64,000 nucleotides of DNA from Azospirillaceae bacterium (GCA_031291675.1 JARLIO010000085.1:1-64000), one strand, 5' to 3'; positions 36,770 to 46,070 are shown, numbered from the stretch's first letter. The notes: generated by a model not told the origin, from the sequence alone. Made by a program: numbers and translations.

Positions 36770-37768
36770 GTGAACCGCATCTTCTCCGGCATGCAGCCGA
36801 CCAACAAACTCCACCTCGGCAACTATCTGGGGGCGTTGCGCAATTGGGTGGCTCTGCAGGGCGGCTACGACAGCATTTTCTGCATCGTCGACCTGCATTC
36901 GTTGACCCTGCCGCAGGAGCCGGCGGCCTTACGGCGCAACACCCGCGAGTTGACGGCGGCCTATATCGCCGCGGGTGTCGATCCGTCGCGCTGCATCATC
37001 TTCGCGCAAAGTTCGGTCCCAGCCCATAGCGAGCTGTCCTGGATCCTGTCGTGCCATGCGCCGCTGGGCTGGATCAACCGCATGACCCAGTTCAAGGAAA
37101 AGGCCGGCAAGCATCGCGATGCCGCCTCGCTGGGTTTGTACAGCTATCCGGTGCTGATGGCCGCGGACATCCTGGTCTACAAGGCCACCCATGTCCCGGT
37201 CGGTGAGGACCAGAAACAGCATCTGGAATTGACCCGCGATATCGCCGGAGCCTTCAACCGCGCCTATGGCGTCGACTATTTCCCCTTGCCGGAACCCCAG
37301 ATCCTGGGCGCTGCGGCGCGGGTCATGTCGCTGCGCGACGGCACCAAGAAGATGAGCAAATCGGACGAGTCGGATTGGTCGCGAATCAACCTGACCGACG
37401 ACGCCGACATGATCGCCCAGAAGTTCCGCAAGGCCAAAACCGACCCCGAGCCGCTGCCGGAAACCGTGGAGGCGCTGCAGCAACGCCCGGAAGCCGATAA
37501 CCTGATCACGATTTTCGCAGCACTCGACGATTGCGAGCGTCAGGCCGTGCTCGACCGGTTTGCCGGAGCACAATTCTCGACCTTCAAGACCGCGCTGTCC
37601 GATCTGGCGGTGGCCCGGCTGGCCCCAATGACCGAGGAAATGCGGCGCCTGCTGGCCGATCCCGGGGAAATCGACCGGATTCTGCGCAGCGGCGCCTTGA
37701 AGGCCGCGGAACTCGCGAACCGCCATCTGGCGGAAATCCAGGAAATCATCGGCATCCTGCGTCCGTGA
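36770..37768 (+). CDS. trpS: Tryptophanyl-tRNA synthetase
   Basis: Class I synthetase charging tRNA(Trp). 332 residues with the HIGH-equivalent [12 protein letters not shown], the segment [38 protein letters not shown], and the KMSKS loop KKMSKSDES. The GTG at 36770, nine bases after CGGAG, gives the usual [11 protein letters not shown] start; a TTG one codon earlier is possible. A strong hairpin at 37777-37811 closes the gene. Confidence 0.96.
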   Translation: MNRIFSGMQPTNKLHLGNYLGALRNWVALQGGYDSIFCIVDLHSLTLPQEPAALRRNTRELTAAYIAAGVDPSRCIIFAQSSVPAHSELSWILSCHAPLGWINRMTQFKEKAGKHRDAASLGLYSYPVLMAADILVYKATHVPVGEDQKQHLELTRDIAGAFNRAYGVDYFPLPEPQILGAAARVMSLRDGTKKMSKSDESDWSRINLTDDADMIAQKFRKAKTDPEPLPETVEALQQRPEADNLITIFAALDDCERQAVLDRFAGAQFSTFKTALSDLAVARLAPMTEEMRRLLADPGEIDRILRSGALKAAELANRHLAEIQEIIGILRP

Positions 37769-37776
37769 GACCCGTC

Positions 37777-37811
37777 CGGGCCGGCCGGCGCCAAACCCGG
37801 CCGGCCCGTTT
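37777..37811 (+). terminator. Strong hairpin after trpS
   Basis: CGGGCCGGCCGG (37777-37788) and CCGGCCGGCCCG (37797-37808) make a perfect 12-bp GC stem with an 8-base loop, followed by TTT. It starts nine bases after the trpS stop, a good transcription end despite the short T-run. Confidence 0.75.
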
Positions 37812-37904
37812 GATCGGATAACACCGTGACCGGCAGCGCCCCGTCTTGGCGGCGCCGATGAAAACCGTATAGGCTGTGACTCCGCCGGCCGTACGGGATC
37901 CGCC

Positions 37905-38879
37905 ATGCAGGTCTATCTGCCGATCGCTGAGATGTCGGTCAACGCTCTGGTCATCCTTGGCCTCGGGGCGCTGATCGGGTTCCTGTCGGGACTGTTCGGG
38001 GTCGGCGGTGGCTTTCTGATGACCCCGCTGCTGATCTTCATCGGCGTGCCGCCCGCGGTCGCGGTGGGCACGCAGGCCAACCAGCTGGTCGGGGCCAGCG
38101 TCTCCGGGGTCATGGCGCATTGGCGGCGGCACAATGTCGACATTGAACTCGGCCTGGTCATGCTGGGCGGTGGCGGCGTCGGTACCGCGCTCGGGGTCTG
38201 GGCTTTCAGCGTCCTGACCCGGCTGGGTCATATCGATCTGGTGATTTCCCTGACCTATGTGCTGTTCCTGGGCGGCATTGGCGGCCTGATGCTGGTCGAA
38301 AGCCTGGGCGCCCTGATCCGGGGCCGCCGGGCGCCGATCCGGCGCAAATTGCACCAGCACAACTGGCTGCACGGCCTGCCCTTCAAGATGCGGTTTCATC
38401 GCTCAAAACTCTATATCAGCGCCCTGCTGCCGGCCGCGATCGGCTTTGTCGGCGGGTTCCTGGTAGCCATCATGGGAATTGGCGGCGGCTTTCTGCTGGT
38501 GCCGGCGATGATCTATCTGCTGGGGATGCCCACCGGCCTGGTCGCGGGCACATCACTGTTTCAAATCATCTTCACCACCGCGACCGCCACAATCCTTCAG
38601 GCCGCCACCAATCAGACCGTCGATCTGATGCTGGCCCTGCTGCTGCTGGTTGGCGGCGCGATCGGCGCCCAGGTCGGTACCCGTGTCAGCGGCTCGCTGC
38701 GCGGGGAACAGTCGCGGGCACTTCTGGCCGTGATCGTCGTCGGCGTCGCAATCAAGCTGGCAATCGATCTGTTCACGCCACCCGTCGACGCTTATTCCAG
38801 CACCACCATTGGCACGCCCGACCATCCCGACACCGACCCAACCCCCGCCGGGGCCACGCCAGCGCCACCGAGCCGATAG
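37905..38879 (+). CDS. TauE/SafE-family (TSUP) membrane permease
   Basis: A 324-residue permease of the TSUP family, linked to export or uptake of sulfite, sulfonates or related anions. It has about eight membrane helices in two repeats, each with the glycine motif: GFLSGLFGVGGGFLMTPLL near residues 25-43 and FLVAIMGIGGGFLLVPAMIYL in the second half. The C-terminus is a soluble Pro/Thr/Asp-rich tail. In related genomes it often neighbours the TIGR02186-type protein; here the two are separated by the TetR/AKR cassette. The substrate is not known. Confidence 0.9.
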   Translation: MQVYLPIAEMSVNALVILGLGALIGFLSGLFGVGGGFLMTPLLIFIGVPPAVAVGTQANQLVGASVSGVMAHWRRHNVDIELGLVMLGGGGVGTALGVWAFSVLTRLGHIDLVISLTYVLFLGGIGGLMLVESLGALIRGRRAPIRRKLHQHNWLHGLPFKMRFHRSKLYISALLPAAIGFVGGFLVAIMGIGGGFLLVPAMIYLLGMPTGLVAGTSLFQIIFTTATATILQAATNQTVDLMLALLLLVGGAIGAQVGTRVSGSLRGEQSRALLAVIVVGVAIKLAIDLFTPPVDAYSSTTIGTPDHPDTDPTPAGATPAPPSR

Positions 38880-38967
38880 ACGCCGTCCGCCTCAACCTGA
38901 TCCTCAACGATCTCCGGCCGGCGCCGCATCAAACGCAAGCGCGGGGCAGGGCGGAGTCATGCGGAGG

Positions 38968-39576
38968 CTACCGGGCGGTGCGCTTCAAGCCGCCCATGAT
39001 GAGAGATACGACCTCGCTCAGTGCAGCGGATTGCGCATCAGGGGGCCCGCCTGTCGCGACCAGGTCCGGGTGATGGTAGCGAAAGGTTGCATTCAAAATC
39101 GCGATTGCCGTCGATTGCGGATCTCGAACGCCGGGTAATGTTCCGTCCTCCCGCCCATCTTGAAGAATCTGCACGACCTGAGCCGTCAATCGTGCAGAAT
39201 GCCCTTGCTCGACCTGAGGCGATTCTCTGACAACCTTCGCCGCGGCAGCAAGCATCTCGGCATCATCGATAACTTTATGCTGCTTGATCGTGGCCAGTCC
39301 CGTCAGCCACTCTTCCAAGCGAATATCCGCAGAACCGTCTTTTCTCGCGATGGCGTCGGTTTGCTCGGCAACTCGATTGAGCCAACGCTCGATCACCGCG
39401 GCGCGCAGCGCCGCCTTGCTTGGAAAGTATCGGTATACGTTCCCGTGGCTCATATTCAGAGCGCGCGCGACGTCGATCACGGTGAGCTTCTCGGGCCCAT
39501 GCCGACGAAGCAATGTCTCAGCGGCGTTGAGGATGCGGGCGCGCATTTCGCCGGCATCGGTGTAAGTTGGCTCCAT
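38968..39576 (-). CDS. TetR-family transcriptional regulator
   Basis: A 202-residue TetR-type repressor: N-terminal helix-turn-helix ILNAAETLLRRHGPEKLTVIDVARALNMSHGNVYRYFPSKAALRAAVI with the typical YRYFPSKAAL, then a helical ligand-binding part with no recognisable family. It lies downstream of an aldo-keto reductase gene on the same strand, with the dispersed repeat (39626-39783) between. It probably controls that gene, but no operator is certain. The inducer is unknown. Confidence 0.93.
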   Translation of the reverse strand: MEPTYTDAGEMRARILNAAETLLRRHGPEKLTVIDVARALNMSHGNVYRYFPSKAALRAAVIERWLNRVAEQTDAIARKDGSADIRLEEWLTGLATIKQHKVIDDAEMLAAAAKVVRESPQVEQGHSARLTAQVVQILQDGREDGTLPGVRDPQSTAIAILNATFRYHHPDLVATGGPPDAQSAALSEVVSLIMGGLKRTAR

Positions 39577-39625
39577 TTTCTTATTATGATGCGGGCGGAC
39601 GGACGCTGTCGAGCGCCGTCACAGC

Positions 39626-39783
39626 CGTTCTCATTTTGGCTGTCGGCCCGCGGGCTGCCGCCCGCGCCCACTCGGGGTGAACCCCGAATCTCCGCTATTT
39701 TGACAAAAACAAAGGGGTCTGGGGCATGGCCCCCGTTGGGTTTGGCCGAAAGCCCAACGCGTCGTCGCCAAAATGAGAACCGC
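39626..39783 (-). repeat. Full copy of the dispersed palindromic repeat, inverted (copy B)
   Basis: Begins CGTTCTCATTTTGGC and ends GCCAAAATGAGAACC, so the ends form terminal inverted repeats of about 14 bases. On the minus strand the interior matches copy A (50318-50474) nearly base for base, including four internal hairpins. It lies between the TetR and aldo-keto reductase genes, touching neither reading frame. Confidence 0.9.
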
Positions 39784-39791
39784 TGGCGCCG

Positions 39792-40754
39792 TCACTCGCG
39801 CGCTTTCATAAAACGGTCTCCGCTGACCGCGTCTTCCGGGACCGCCTCCTCGATTGCGGACCGGGCGCTCGCCGAAAGCTGCAAGGGCGACGTCAGCGCT
39901 TCGGTCAGCCGCGCAACGGTGCGCGCACCGACCAGCGGAATGATATCCTGACCCTGACTTGCGACCCATCCGATCGCCGCCTGGGCCGCGGTGATCCCTT
40001 CGCTTTCGGCAACCTTGGCCAGCGCATCGGCGAGCCTCTCATTGCGCTTCAGGTTGTCGCCCTGGAAGCGCGGGTAATAGGTACTGCGAAGATCACCTTC
40101 GCCGCTTCCCTTGCTGCCGCTCAGCAATCCTCTGCCCAGGACTCCGTAAGCCGTGATGCCAATTCCGAGCTCGCGGCACGGCGGTAGAATGTCCCGCTCG
40201 ATGTCACGCGACATCAGGCTGTATTCGAATTGCAGTGCCGTGATCGGATAGATTTTGTGCGCACGACGGATTGTGTCGGCGTCAACATTCGTGACACCGA
40301 CATAACGCACGTAGCCCTGCTGCACCAATTCGCCAATTGCGCCGATCGTCTCTTCGATCGGCACCGCCGGATCCAATCCAGTCTGATAGAGATCGACATA
40401 GTCGGTCCCCAAGCGCTGGAGGCTATAGGCCAGCGCGGTTTTCACCGCGGCAGGGCGAGTGTCGATGCCAAGGAAGGAACCATCCGGGCCGCGTTGCGGA
40501 CCAAACTTGACCTGGATGAAGGCCTTGTCGCGCTGACCGCGCAGCGCCTCGGCCAGCAACATCTCGTTGTGACCCATTCCGTAGAAATCGCCGGTGTCAA
40601 ACAAGGTGATACCGGCTTCGAGCGCGGCCGCGATCGTGGCCAGCGACGCCGCGCGATCACTGCGGCCATAGAACTCCGACATGGCCATGCAGCCCAGGCC
40701 AAGCGCCGAAACCGCCGGGCCGGTTCTGCCCAAAGAACGTGTTGCGAAAGCCAT
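39792..40754 (-). CDS. Aldo/keto reductase
   Basis: A 320-residue NADPH-dependent oxidoreductase with the TIM-barrel aldo/keto reductase pattern: LGLGCMAMSEFYG, catalytic-type Asp and Tyr in LFDTGDFYGMGHNEMLLAEAL, Lys in IQVKFGPQ, and the cofactor end IPLVGARTVARLTEAL. The usual fourth tetrad residue, His in DLYYxHRxDP, is not there: the segment reads DLYQTGLDP. Some homologs share this variant, so activity may be shifted rather than lost. It pairs with the TetR gene as a cassette inserted between the TSUP and TIGR02186 genes. Substrate unknown. Confidence 0.9.
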   Translation of the reverse strand: MAFATRSLGRTGPAVSALGLGCMAMSEFYGRSDRAASLATIAAALEAGITLFDTGDFYGMGHNEMLLAEALRGQRDKAFIQVKFGPQRGPDGSFLGIDTRPAAVKTALAYSLQRLGTDYVDLYQTGLDPAVPIEETIGAIGELVQQGYVRYVGVTNVDADTIRRAHKIYPITALQFEYSLMSRDIERDILPPCRELGIGITAYGVLGRGLLSGSKGSGEGDLRSTYYPRFQGDNLKRNERLADALAKVAESEGITAAQAAIGWVASQGQDIIPLVGARTVARLTEALTSPLQLSASARSAIEEAVPEDAVSGDRFMKARE

Positions 40755-41012
40755 TTCAGACCCCTGATCGAGTGAGCGGACTTCAAGCTATCCCGGTTAA
40801 TGACAAATGACAATAGACAGATTTTGTTATTCCGTAGCGTCGTGGTGGTTCGTCAAACTCAAGACGAAAAAGTCCGGGTCGGTGGCAGACCCGCTCTGTC
40901 CGATCCTTGATGCGGGCCGGTTCGCGCTTCAATGCGGCTCGGTGCTATGTCGCAAGCGACGCTTCCGCGCTATGCTCCAACGCGACCCAACCGCGAATGC
41001 GGAGACGCAGAG

Positions 41013-41828
41013 ATGACGACGATCCCGCGGTCGGCTACGCCCAAGGGCAACGGCTGCCAGGCCATCGCGGCCAACCGGTTCCGCCGACGCCTGCGGGACC
41101 TCGCCATCGGCATCGGCGTCTCCATCGCCTTTGTGGCCGGCCCGGCCGGCGCGCAGGCGCTGGTCGCCGACCTCTCGAGCCATCTGATCGCGATCACGAC
41201 CGGCTTTACCGGCGCCCAGGTCGTGCTGTTCGGGACCGTCGAACGCCAGGGCGACGTCGCCGTCGTTGTCGAAGGGCCGCCCCACGATGTCGTGGTGCGT
41301 CGCAAGGACCGCATGGCCGGAGTCTGGATCAACAGCCTGGCCCTGGCCTTCGACCAGGTCCCCAGTTTCTACAGCCTGGCGACGAGCCGGCCCCTGGATC
41401 TGCTTGTCGAGCCCGCCGTGCTGACCCGCCACGCCCTCGATCTCGACCATCTGCGCCTGGTGCCGCGCACGCCGGTCAGCCCGGAGAAAGCCGCGGCCTT
41501 TCGCGCCGCCCTGATCCGCAACAAACAGGCGGCGGGGCTGTATTCGGTGGCGCCCAATCCGGTGATTTTCCTGGGCCAGCGTTTGTTTCGCACCTCCTTG
41601 TTCTTCCCCGCCAATGTGCCCACCGGGAACTACATGATCAGCGTCTATCTGTTGAATGACGGCAACGTCGTCAGCGCCCAGACGACTCCGCTGGTGATCA
41701 GCAAGGTTGGTTTCAGTGCGGACATCTTCGATTTCGCCGAACATGAATCCATCCTGTACGGCGTCGCGTCCGTCATCGTCGCGGTTGCCCTCGGCTGGCT
41801 GGCGGGCGTGATTTTCAGAAAGGTCTAG
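41013..41828 (+). CDS. TIGR02186-type conserved alphaproteobacterial membrane protein
   Basis: A 271-residue protein with an N-terminal signal or anchor (about residues 28-50, LAIGIGVSIAFVAGPAGAQA), a periplasmic beta-rich region (ITTGFTGAQVVLFGTVE, VVVEGPPHDVVVRRKDRMAGVWIN) and a C-terminal membrane helix (ILYGVASVIVAVALGWLAGVIF). This layout and the GxxVxLFG start match the TIGR02186 (Alph_Pro_TM) family of unknown function, often next to TSUP permeases. GGAG at 41001 supports the ATG at 41013. The Usp gene starts three bases after its stop. Likely partner of the TSUP permease at 37905. Confidence 0.85.
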   Translation: MTTIPRSATPKGNGCQAIAANRFRRRLRDLAIGIGVSIAFVAGPAGAQALVADLSSHLIAITTGFTGAQVVLFGTVERQGDVAVVVEGPPHDVVVRRKDRMAGVWINSLALAFDQVPSFYSLATSRPLDLLVEPAVLTRHALDLDHLRLVPRTPVSPEKAAAFRAALIRNKQAAGLYSVAPNPVIFLGQRLFRTSLFFPANVPTGNYMISVYLLNDGNVVSAQTTPLVISKVGFSADIFDFAEHESILYGVASVIVAVALGWLAGVIFRKV

Positions 41829-41831
41829 CCG

Positions 41832-42311
41832 ATGAACGGTTGTGCCGAGCGGTTGTTCCTGGTCGTGATCGACGAATCCGAGGAAATGCGGGTCGCCCTG
41901 CACTATGCCGCCCGCCGGGCGGCCCATACGGGCGGCCGCGTCGCCCTGGTGACCGTGATCGAACCGCCGGACCAGGATGTCCAGCACTGGATGGCGGTCG
42001 AAGATCTGGTGCGTGAAGAACTCCGGCAGAATGCCGAACAGGCCCTGCAGCACTATGCCGAGGAGGTGGTGGCAATCTGCGGCACGCTCCCGGTGCTGTA
42101 TATCCGCGAGGGCGAGCGGCGCGACGCCGTGCTGAGGCTATTGGCCGAGGAGCCCTCGATTTCGGTCCTGGTCCTTGCGGTCGGCACGGGCCCCAACGGC
42201 CCCGGCCCGCTGATCAGCTATTTGTGCGGCAAGGGCGTCGGACGCTGGCATGTTCCCGTAACCCTGGTCCCGGGCAATCTCAGCGACGCGCAACTCGACG
42301 CCATCACCTGA
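41832..42311 (+). CDS. Universal stress protein (UspA family)
   Basis: A 159-residue UspA-like alpha/beta protein: LFLVVIDESEEMRVALHYAARRA at the N-terminus, GGRVALVTVIEPP, and the C-terminal SVLVLAVGTGPNGPGPLISYL...VPVTLVPG. The ATP-binding signature G-2x-G-9x-G is only roughly present (GTGPNGPGPL). It is almost certainly cotranscribed with the preceding membrane protein. In related genomes a Usp gene follows trpS and precedes the Nfu gene; here the spacing is widened by inserted genes. Exact role unknown. Confidence 0.88.
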   Translation: MNGCAERLFLVVIDESEEMRVALHYAARRAAHTGGRVALVTVIEPPDQDVQHWMAVEDLVREELRQNAEQALQHYAEEVVAICGTLPVLYIREGERRDAVLRLLAEEPSISVLVLAVGTGPNGPGPLISYLCGKGVGRWHVPVTLVPGNLSDAQLDAIT

Positions 42312-42339
42312 GGCGCCGCGCTGCCGGCGAGGCTGACGG

Positions 42340-43551
42340 TCACGCGGGCTCCATTCCGAACACCTCGACCGGCTCCTTCAGGCCGCGCACCGGCTGCCAG
42401 CCCAGTGACAGCAGGCGGCCACCGCTGACGGTTCGGCCGAACACCGCCGAACTCAGCACGACGCGATCGAGTCGCGAACACAGGCCTTCGATTCGCGTGA
42501 CCAGATTGACCGCGGGCCCGATCACGGTGAAGTCCAGGCGGCTGGGCGCCCCGATATTGCCGTACATCACGTCACCGAGATGCAGGGCGATGCCCGCCTT
42601 GAGGATCGGCTGGCCCCAGGCCGCGCGCTCGGCATTCAGTTCGGCCATCCCCTTCAAGGCCTCTTCGGCGGCTTCCAGCGCCATATCGCAGACGGCGGCG
42701 GGATCGCGGTCGCCCAAGGGAAACACCGCCAGCATGGCGTCGCCGATGAATTTCAGGATGTCGCCGCCCCGGGCCTGAACCGGCAGCGCCATGCATTCGA
42801 AATAGCCGTTGAGCAGGCCGATCAGCTCGTCGAGCGGCAGCCGATCCGCCAGATTGGTGAAACCACGCAGGTCGCAATACCACAGCACCGCGCCCATGGT
42901 GACCGCGGTGCCGCGGCGGATGTCACCGGACAGGACGCGCAGACCGGCGTCGCGACCGACATAGGTGTCCAGGATATTGACCACGAGCCGGCGCAACGAC
43001 TTGGCTTCGATGATCGCGGTCAGTGCCGGCAGCACATCATAGAGCAACCCCAGCGTTGCCGGATCGAACCCGCCGGGGCGATCGGATGCAAAGGAGACGA
43101 CATTGTTGTGACCCGAGCTGAAGCGGATTGGCATCGCGACATAGTCGGTCGCGCCCTGGGCTTGAAACTCGGTGAGGATGGGATAGGGATGGGGTGGCGG
43201 CAACTGGTCGATGCGGTAGCGCAAGCCATCGACACCATCGTCGAAGATCCCGCGCAGCGGACTGTTGCGATATTCCTCCGTCTCCTCGCCACCGTGAGCG
43301 TGCACGACTTCGCGGAACCCGTCGCGATCGCGCCACCAGACATAGCTCCAGCCCCAAACCAGCGGATGCAAGGTTCGCAGATGAAGACTGCCGCGCCACA
43401 GCGGGACGCCATAGCCGACCAGGCGCCGACAGAACAGATCCATCAACGCCGCGATCGATTCGGTTCGTGGGCCCTCGGTCAAAAGCCAGTCGATCAGGGC
43501 TTCCTTGTTCCACGAGCCTGAGGTTTCCTGCTTCGCCAAAAACTCGGCCAC
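42340..43551 (-). CDS. Class III adenylate/guanylate cyclase domain protein
   Basis: A 403-residue soluble protein with a C-terminal class III nucleotide cyclase domain (about 205-390): the first metal Asp in LWYCDLRGFTNLAD, the hairpin KFIGDAMLAVFP with the second Asp, and the transition-state region DFTVIGPAVNLVTRIE with the Asn/Arg pair. The N-terminal 200 residues resemble a GAF-like sensor (TDYVAMPIRFSSGHNNVVSFASDRPGGF). There is no membrane segment. Makes cAMP or cGMP from ATP or GTP; which one is not certain. It is antisense to the Usp and Nfu genes, standing alone. Confidence 0.92.
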   Translation of the reverse strand: MAEFLAKQETSGSWNKEALIDWLLTEGPRTESIAALMDLFCRRLVGYGVPLWRGSLHLRTLHPLVWGWSYVWWRDRDGFREVVHAHGGEETEEYRNSPLRGIFDDGVDGLRYRIDQLPPPHPYPILTEFQAQGATDYVAMPIRFSSGHNNVVSFASDRPGGFDPATLGLLYDVLPALTAIIEAKSLRRLVVNILDTYVGRDAGLRVLSGDIRRGTAVTMGAVLWYCDLRGFTNLADRLPLDELIGLLNGYFECMALPVQARGGDILKFIGDAMLAVFPLGDRDPAAVCDMALEAAEEALKGMAELNAERAAWGQPILKAGIALHLGDVMYGNIGAPSRLDFTVIGPAVNLVTRIEGLCSRLDRVVLSSAVFGRTVSGGRLLSLGWQPVRGLKEPVEVFGMEPA

Positions 43552-43733
43552 GTCACACGCCCTCTCTTGCGGCTACCGTTGCCAGCAACCTATACCACCG
43601 AAGCGCAGGTTCGCCGACATCGCCAACGGCGGTAGGCGCGGCGTCGAGTCTCAACGCGACACCGGCGCTTGATCTCTCGGCCGATTCTGCCCACCTTCAA
43701 GGCGTCCCGCCACTTCATAAGGCGGAAGGAGAG

Positions 43734-44291
43734 ATGTCAATGTTCATCCAGACCGAACAGACCCCCAATCCGGCAAGCTTGAAATTCTTGCCCGGCGTCC
43801 CCGTGATCGATCGGGGCAGCGCCGATTTTCCGGATCGCGGCACCGCGGATCGTTCGCCCCTGGCGCAAACCCTGTTCGAGATCGAGGGGGTCACGCGTGT
43901 ATTCCTGGGCGCGGACTTCGTGACCGTGACCAAGGCCGATGAACAAGATTGGTACGTGCTCAAGCCGTCCGTTCTTGGCGCGCTGATGGAGCATTTCTCC
44001 AGCAATCGCCCGGTGCTGCTGGAAGACGCGGGCGATGGGCATGCCGACAGCGAAAATGACAGCGACGTCGTTTCGCAGATCAAGGAATTGCTCGACACCC
44101 GGGTCCGTCCGGCCGTGGCCCAGGATGGCGGCGATATCACCTTCCATGGCTTCGAAAAGGGCGTCGTCTACCTGACGATGAAGGGGTCCTGCTCGGGCTG
44201 CCCCAGCTCGACGGCGACGCTCAAGGCCGGCATCGAGAATCTTCTGCGTCACTTCGTTCCCGAAGTGACCGAGGTCCGGGCGGTTCGCTGA
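43734..44291 (+). CDS. NifU/Nfu-type iron-sulfur cluster scaffold protein
   Basis: A 185-residue Nfu protein that carries and transfers Fe-S clusters: an N-terminal Nfu_N domain (MSMFIQTEQTPNPASLKFLPG, GVTRVFLGADFVTVTK) and a C-terminal NifU-like domain with the cluster-binding CxxC in MKGSCSGCPSSTATLK. The ATG at 43734 follows GGAAGGAG. Length and motifs match alphaproteobacterial Nfu proteins, usually placed before tsaB. Here two envelope genes intervene. Confidence 0.95.
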   Translation: MSMFIQTEQTPNPASLKFLPGVPVIDRGSADFPDRGTADRSPLAQTLFEIEGVTRVFLGADFVTVTKADEQDWYVLKPSVLGALMEHFSSNRPVLLEDAGDGHADSENDSDVVSQIKELLDTRVRPAVAQDGGDITFHGFEKGVVYLTMKGSCSGCPSSTATLKAGIENLLRHFVPEVTEVRAVR

Positions 44292-44352
44292 CCCCGCCCG
44301 CTGCGATCCCGGCGGCACGACGACCCGGTCGCGCCGCCGGGACCGCGTTCGA

Positions 44353-45459
44353 TCAGTCGGGCACGAAGAACTGGATTCCGAACCAGCGCCAACGGCCGTC
44401 ATCGGCCGGCAAGGTGCAGTTGACCCGGGCGCGACCGGGCGGAAAGGCTTCGGGGATGCGAACTTCGACGCGATCATCGAGCCACTCGACATTGGCGCGA
44501 CCCTGACCCGAGGCAAAACAGGCCAGGCGGGTTTTGTTCGCCAACCTGTCGGGAAGCGTGAACCCCAGATTGGGGGGATTGCTTTCGGTCAGCTCGGGGT
44601 CCGCCGGCGTCACATCACGCACCGGCAACGGCAGGGCATTGGCAGCAAGGCGAAACCGGTCGATGCCGCCAAAGCTCTCATTCATGACGAACCGCGGCAG
44701 GGCAAAACGATCCGAGGCGTGATAGGCGACACCGGAATTCTGCGCCAACGCCGCCGCATAGTTCCGGCCGGCGACCAGATCACGCATCCCCCGGCTGTAT
44801 TCACCGTAGGGATAGGCAAACAACGCCGGCGGCGTCCCGAGTTCCTGCGTCAAGCGGCGCTCCGCCCGTTCGATGGATGACTTCGCCTCATCCTCGTCCA
44901 GGCTGGGCAGCGATTCCGGGGACGCCGCCAGCGACCCGATCGTGGCGCCGGCTCCCGCCATTTCCCGGATTTCGCGCCATGTCAGCTGGGCCTCCCCGCC
45001 ACGATCGATCGCGTCGGTCGAGACAAACAGCGTGAAGGGCAAATGGGCGGCGCGCAGCCGGGGAAAGGCCTCCTGGTAGACCGAAGCGTAGGATTCGTCG
45101 ATCGTGATCGCAACCGTGCGCTCCGGCAACACCTTGCCGTCACGCAGCGCAGCCACGATGTCGTTGAGCGGCATTACCGTATAGTCGCCGCTGGTCAATT
45201 CGGCGATGTGAGCCTCGAACTGATCGAGGCGAATGCTGGCCGAGGGAAACGCATCCTCGCCAAAGCGATTATAGGCAAAGATCACGGCGCCATGATCATC
45301 GTTATCGTCGTCGTCCGCCGGGGATCCGAGATCCGCGGCGCCGGCCGGCAACGCGAACCCGGACATCAAGCCGATCAGGACGGCAAGGCACCGCACCATC
45401 GCCAGGCCACACCGGCGTCGCATCAGGCCAAGGCCGGAACCCCGACGGGTTAAGGGCAT
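44353..45459 (-). CDS. NodB-like polysaccharide deacetylase-family protein, apparently lacking zinc histidines
   Basis: A 368-residue exported protein with a signal region (about 21-42), an acidic stretch (DDDDNDD) and a NodB-type fold: TVAITIDESYASVYQEAFPRLRAAHLPFTLFV and ALFAYPYGEYS. Active members have TFDDG and an HxxxH zinc motif. Here motif 1 is TIDES (Asp121-Glu122) and motif 2, usually IGAHSxSH, reads IGSLAASP (173-181), so both zinc histidines are absent. Catalysis is doubtful; it may bind glycans. GAGG ten bases upstream supports the start. It precedes no obvious partner except the VanX-like gene upstream. Confidence 0.85.
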   Translation of the reverse strand: MPLTRRGSGLGLMRRRCGLAMVRCLAVLIGLMSGFALPAGAADLGSPADDDDNDDHGAVIFAYNRFGEDAFPSASIRLDQFEAHIAELTSGDYTVMPLNDIVAALRDGKVLPERTVAITIDESYASVYQEAFPRLRAAHLPFTLFVSTDAIDRGGEAQLTWREIREMAGAGATIGSLAASPESLPSLDEDEAKSSIERAERRLTQELGTPPALFAYPYGEYSRGMRDLVAGRNYAAALAQNSGVAYHASDRFALPRFVMNESFGGIDRFRLAANALPLPVRDVTPADPELTESNPPNLGFTLPDRLANKTRLACFASGQGRANVEWLDDRVEVRIPEAFPPGRARVNCTLPADDGRWRWFGIQFFVPD

Positions 45460-45473
45460 TTCGTTTCAGCCTC

Positions 45474-46070
45474 TCACGAAACGGCAGACATCAAACGATT
45501 TCCAATCGCGCTATCGGACCATAGTGGATAGGTTGCAGCCGCCGGCAACTCATAATGCCACCATTCGTACGAATAGTGGCGCCAACCTGCCGCGGCCATC
45601 AGCCCCAGCAGCTGGCTGCGATGGCGCTGTGCCTGAACCGACACGGTGACCGCGCCATGATGGGCTTCAGGCGTCATGTCGTCGAACGCCGTGCCCATAT
45701 CGAGCAGCCGGCCCGCCGTGTCCTGCAAGGTCAGATCGACCGCAACGCCGCGGCTATGGTGCGAGCCCAGGCGAGGATCGGCGACAAAGCGCGGGTCGGG
45801 GGCGGCGTGCCACAGCCGCCATTGTGCCTCGACCGGCCGGAAGGCATCGAGAATGCACAGCGTCAAATCCTGGTGCCGGGCCAGCACAGCGGCACGACGC
45901 AGGGCTGCGGCGGCGTGGGCATGAAGCAGGCACAGCGAACGTTGGTAAAGCGGCCGACCGGTCAGATTGTTGTCCCCGGCATAGCGCAGGTCGATTGTCA
46001 CCGGCCAATCGGCGGTGATCTCAACCAGAGAATCGGTGGCGGGATCAGAAACGCGGCGTGATTCGAACAT
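45474..46070 (-). CDS. ddpX: D-alanyl-D-alanine dipeptidase (VanX/DdpX family)
   Basis: Zinc peptidase that cleaves D-Ala-D-Ala, used in peptidoglycan turnover or vancomycin-type resistance. 198 residues with the VanX pattern: ILDAFRPVEAQWRLW (Arg for transition state), SHHSRGVAVDLTL with His and Asp zinc ligands, and EWWHYEL giving the catalytic Glu and third ligand. No signal peptide, so cytoplasmic as in DdpX. It lies 14 bases before the NodB-like gene on the same strand, suggesting an envelope operon. Resistance is not implied, since no vanH/A partners are here. Confidence 0.92.
   Translation of the reverse strand: MFESRRVSDPATDSLVEITADWPVTIDLRYAGDNNLTGRPLYQRSLCLLHAHAAAALRRAAVLARHQDLTLCILDAFRPVEAQWRLWHAAPDPRFVADPRLGSHHSRGVAVDLTLQDTAGRLLDMGTAFDDMTPEAHHGAVTVSVQAQRHRSQLLGLMAAAGWRHYSYEWWHYELPAAATYPLWSDSAIGNRLMSAVS

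Noticed and set aside
39626-39783. Protein-coding gene in the dispersed repeat
   Set aside because: Open frames through the repeat differ between copies and run into neighbouring genes; the conserved features are palindromes, not codons.
45474-46070. Vancomycin-resistance cluster
   Set aside because: Only a VanX/DdpX-type dipeptidase is present, without VanH, VanA or VanRS; such genes are common in cell-wall recycling.
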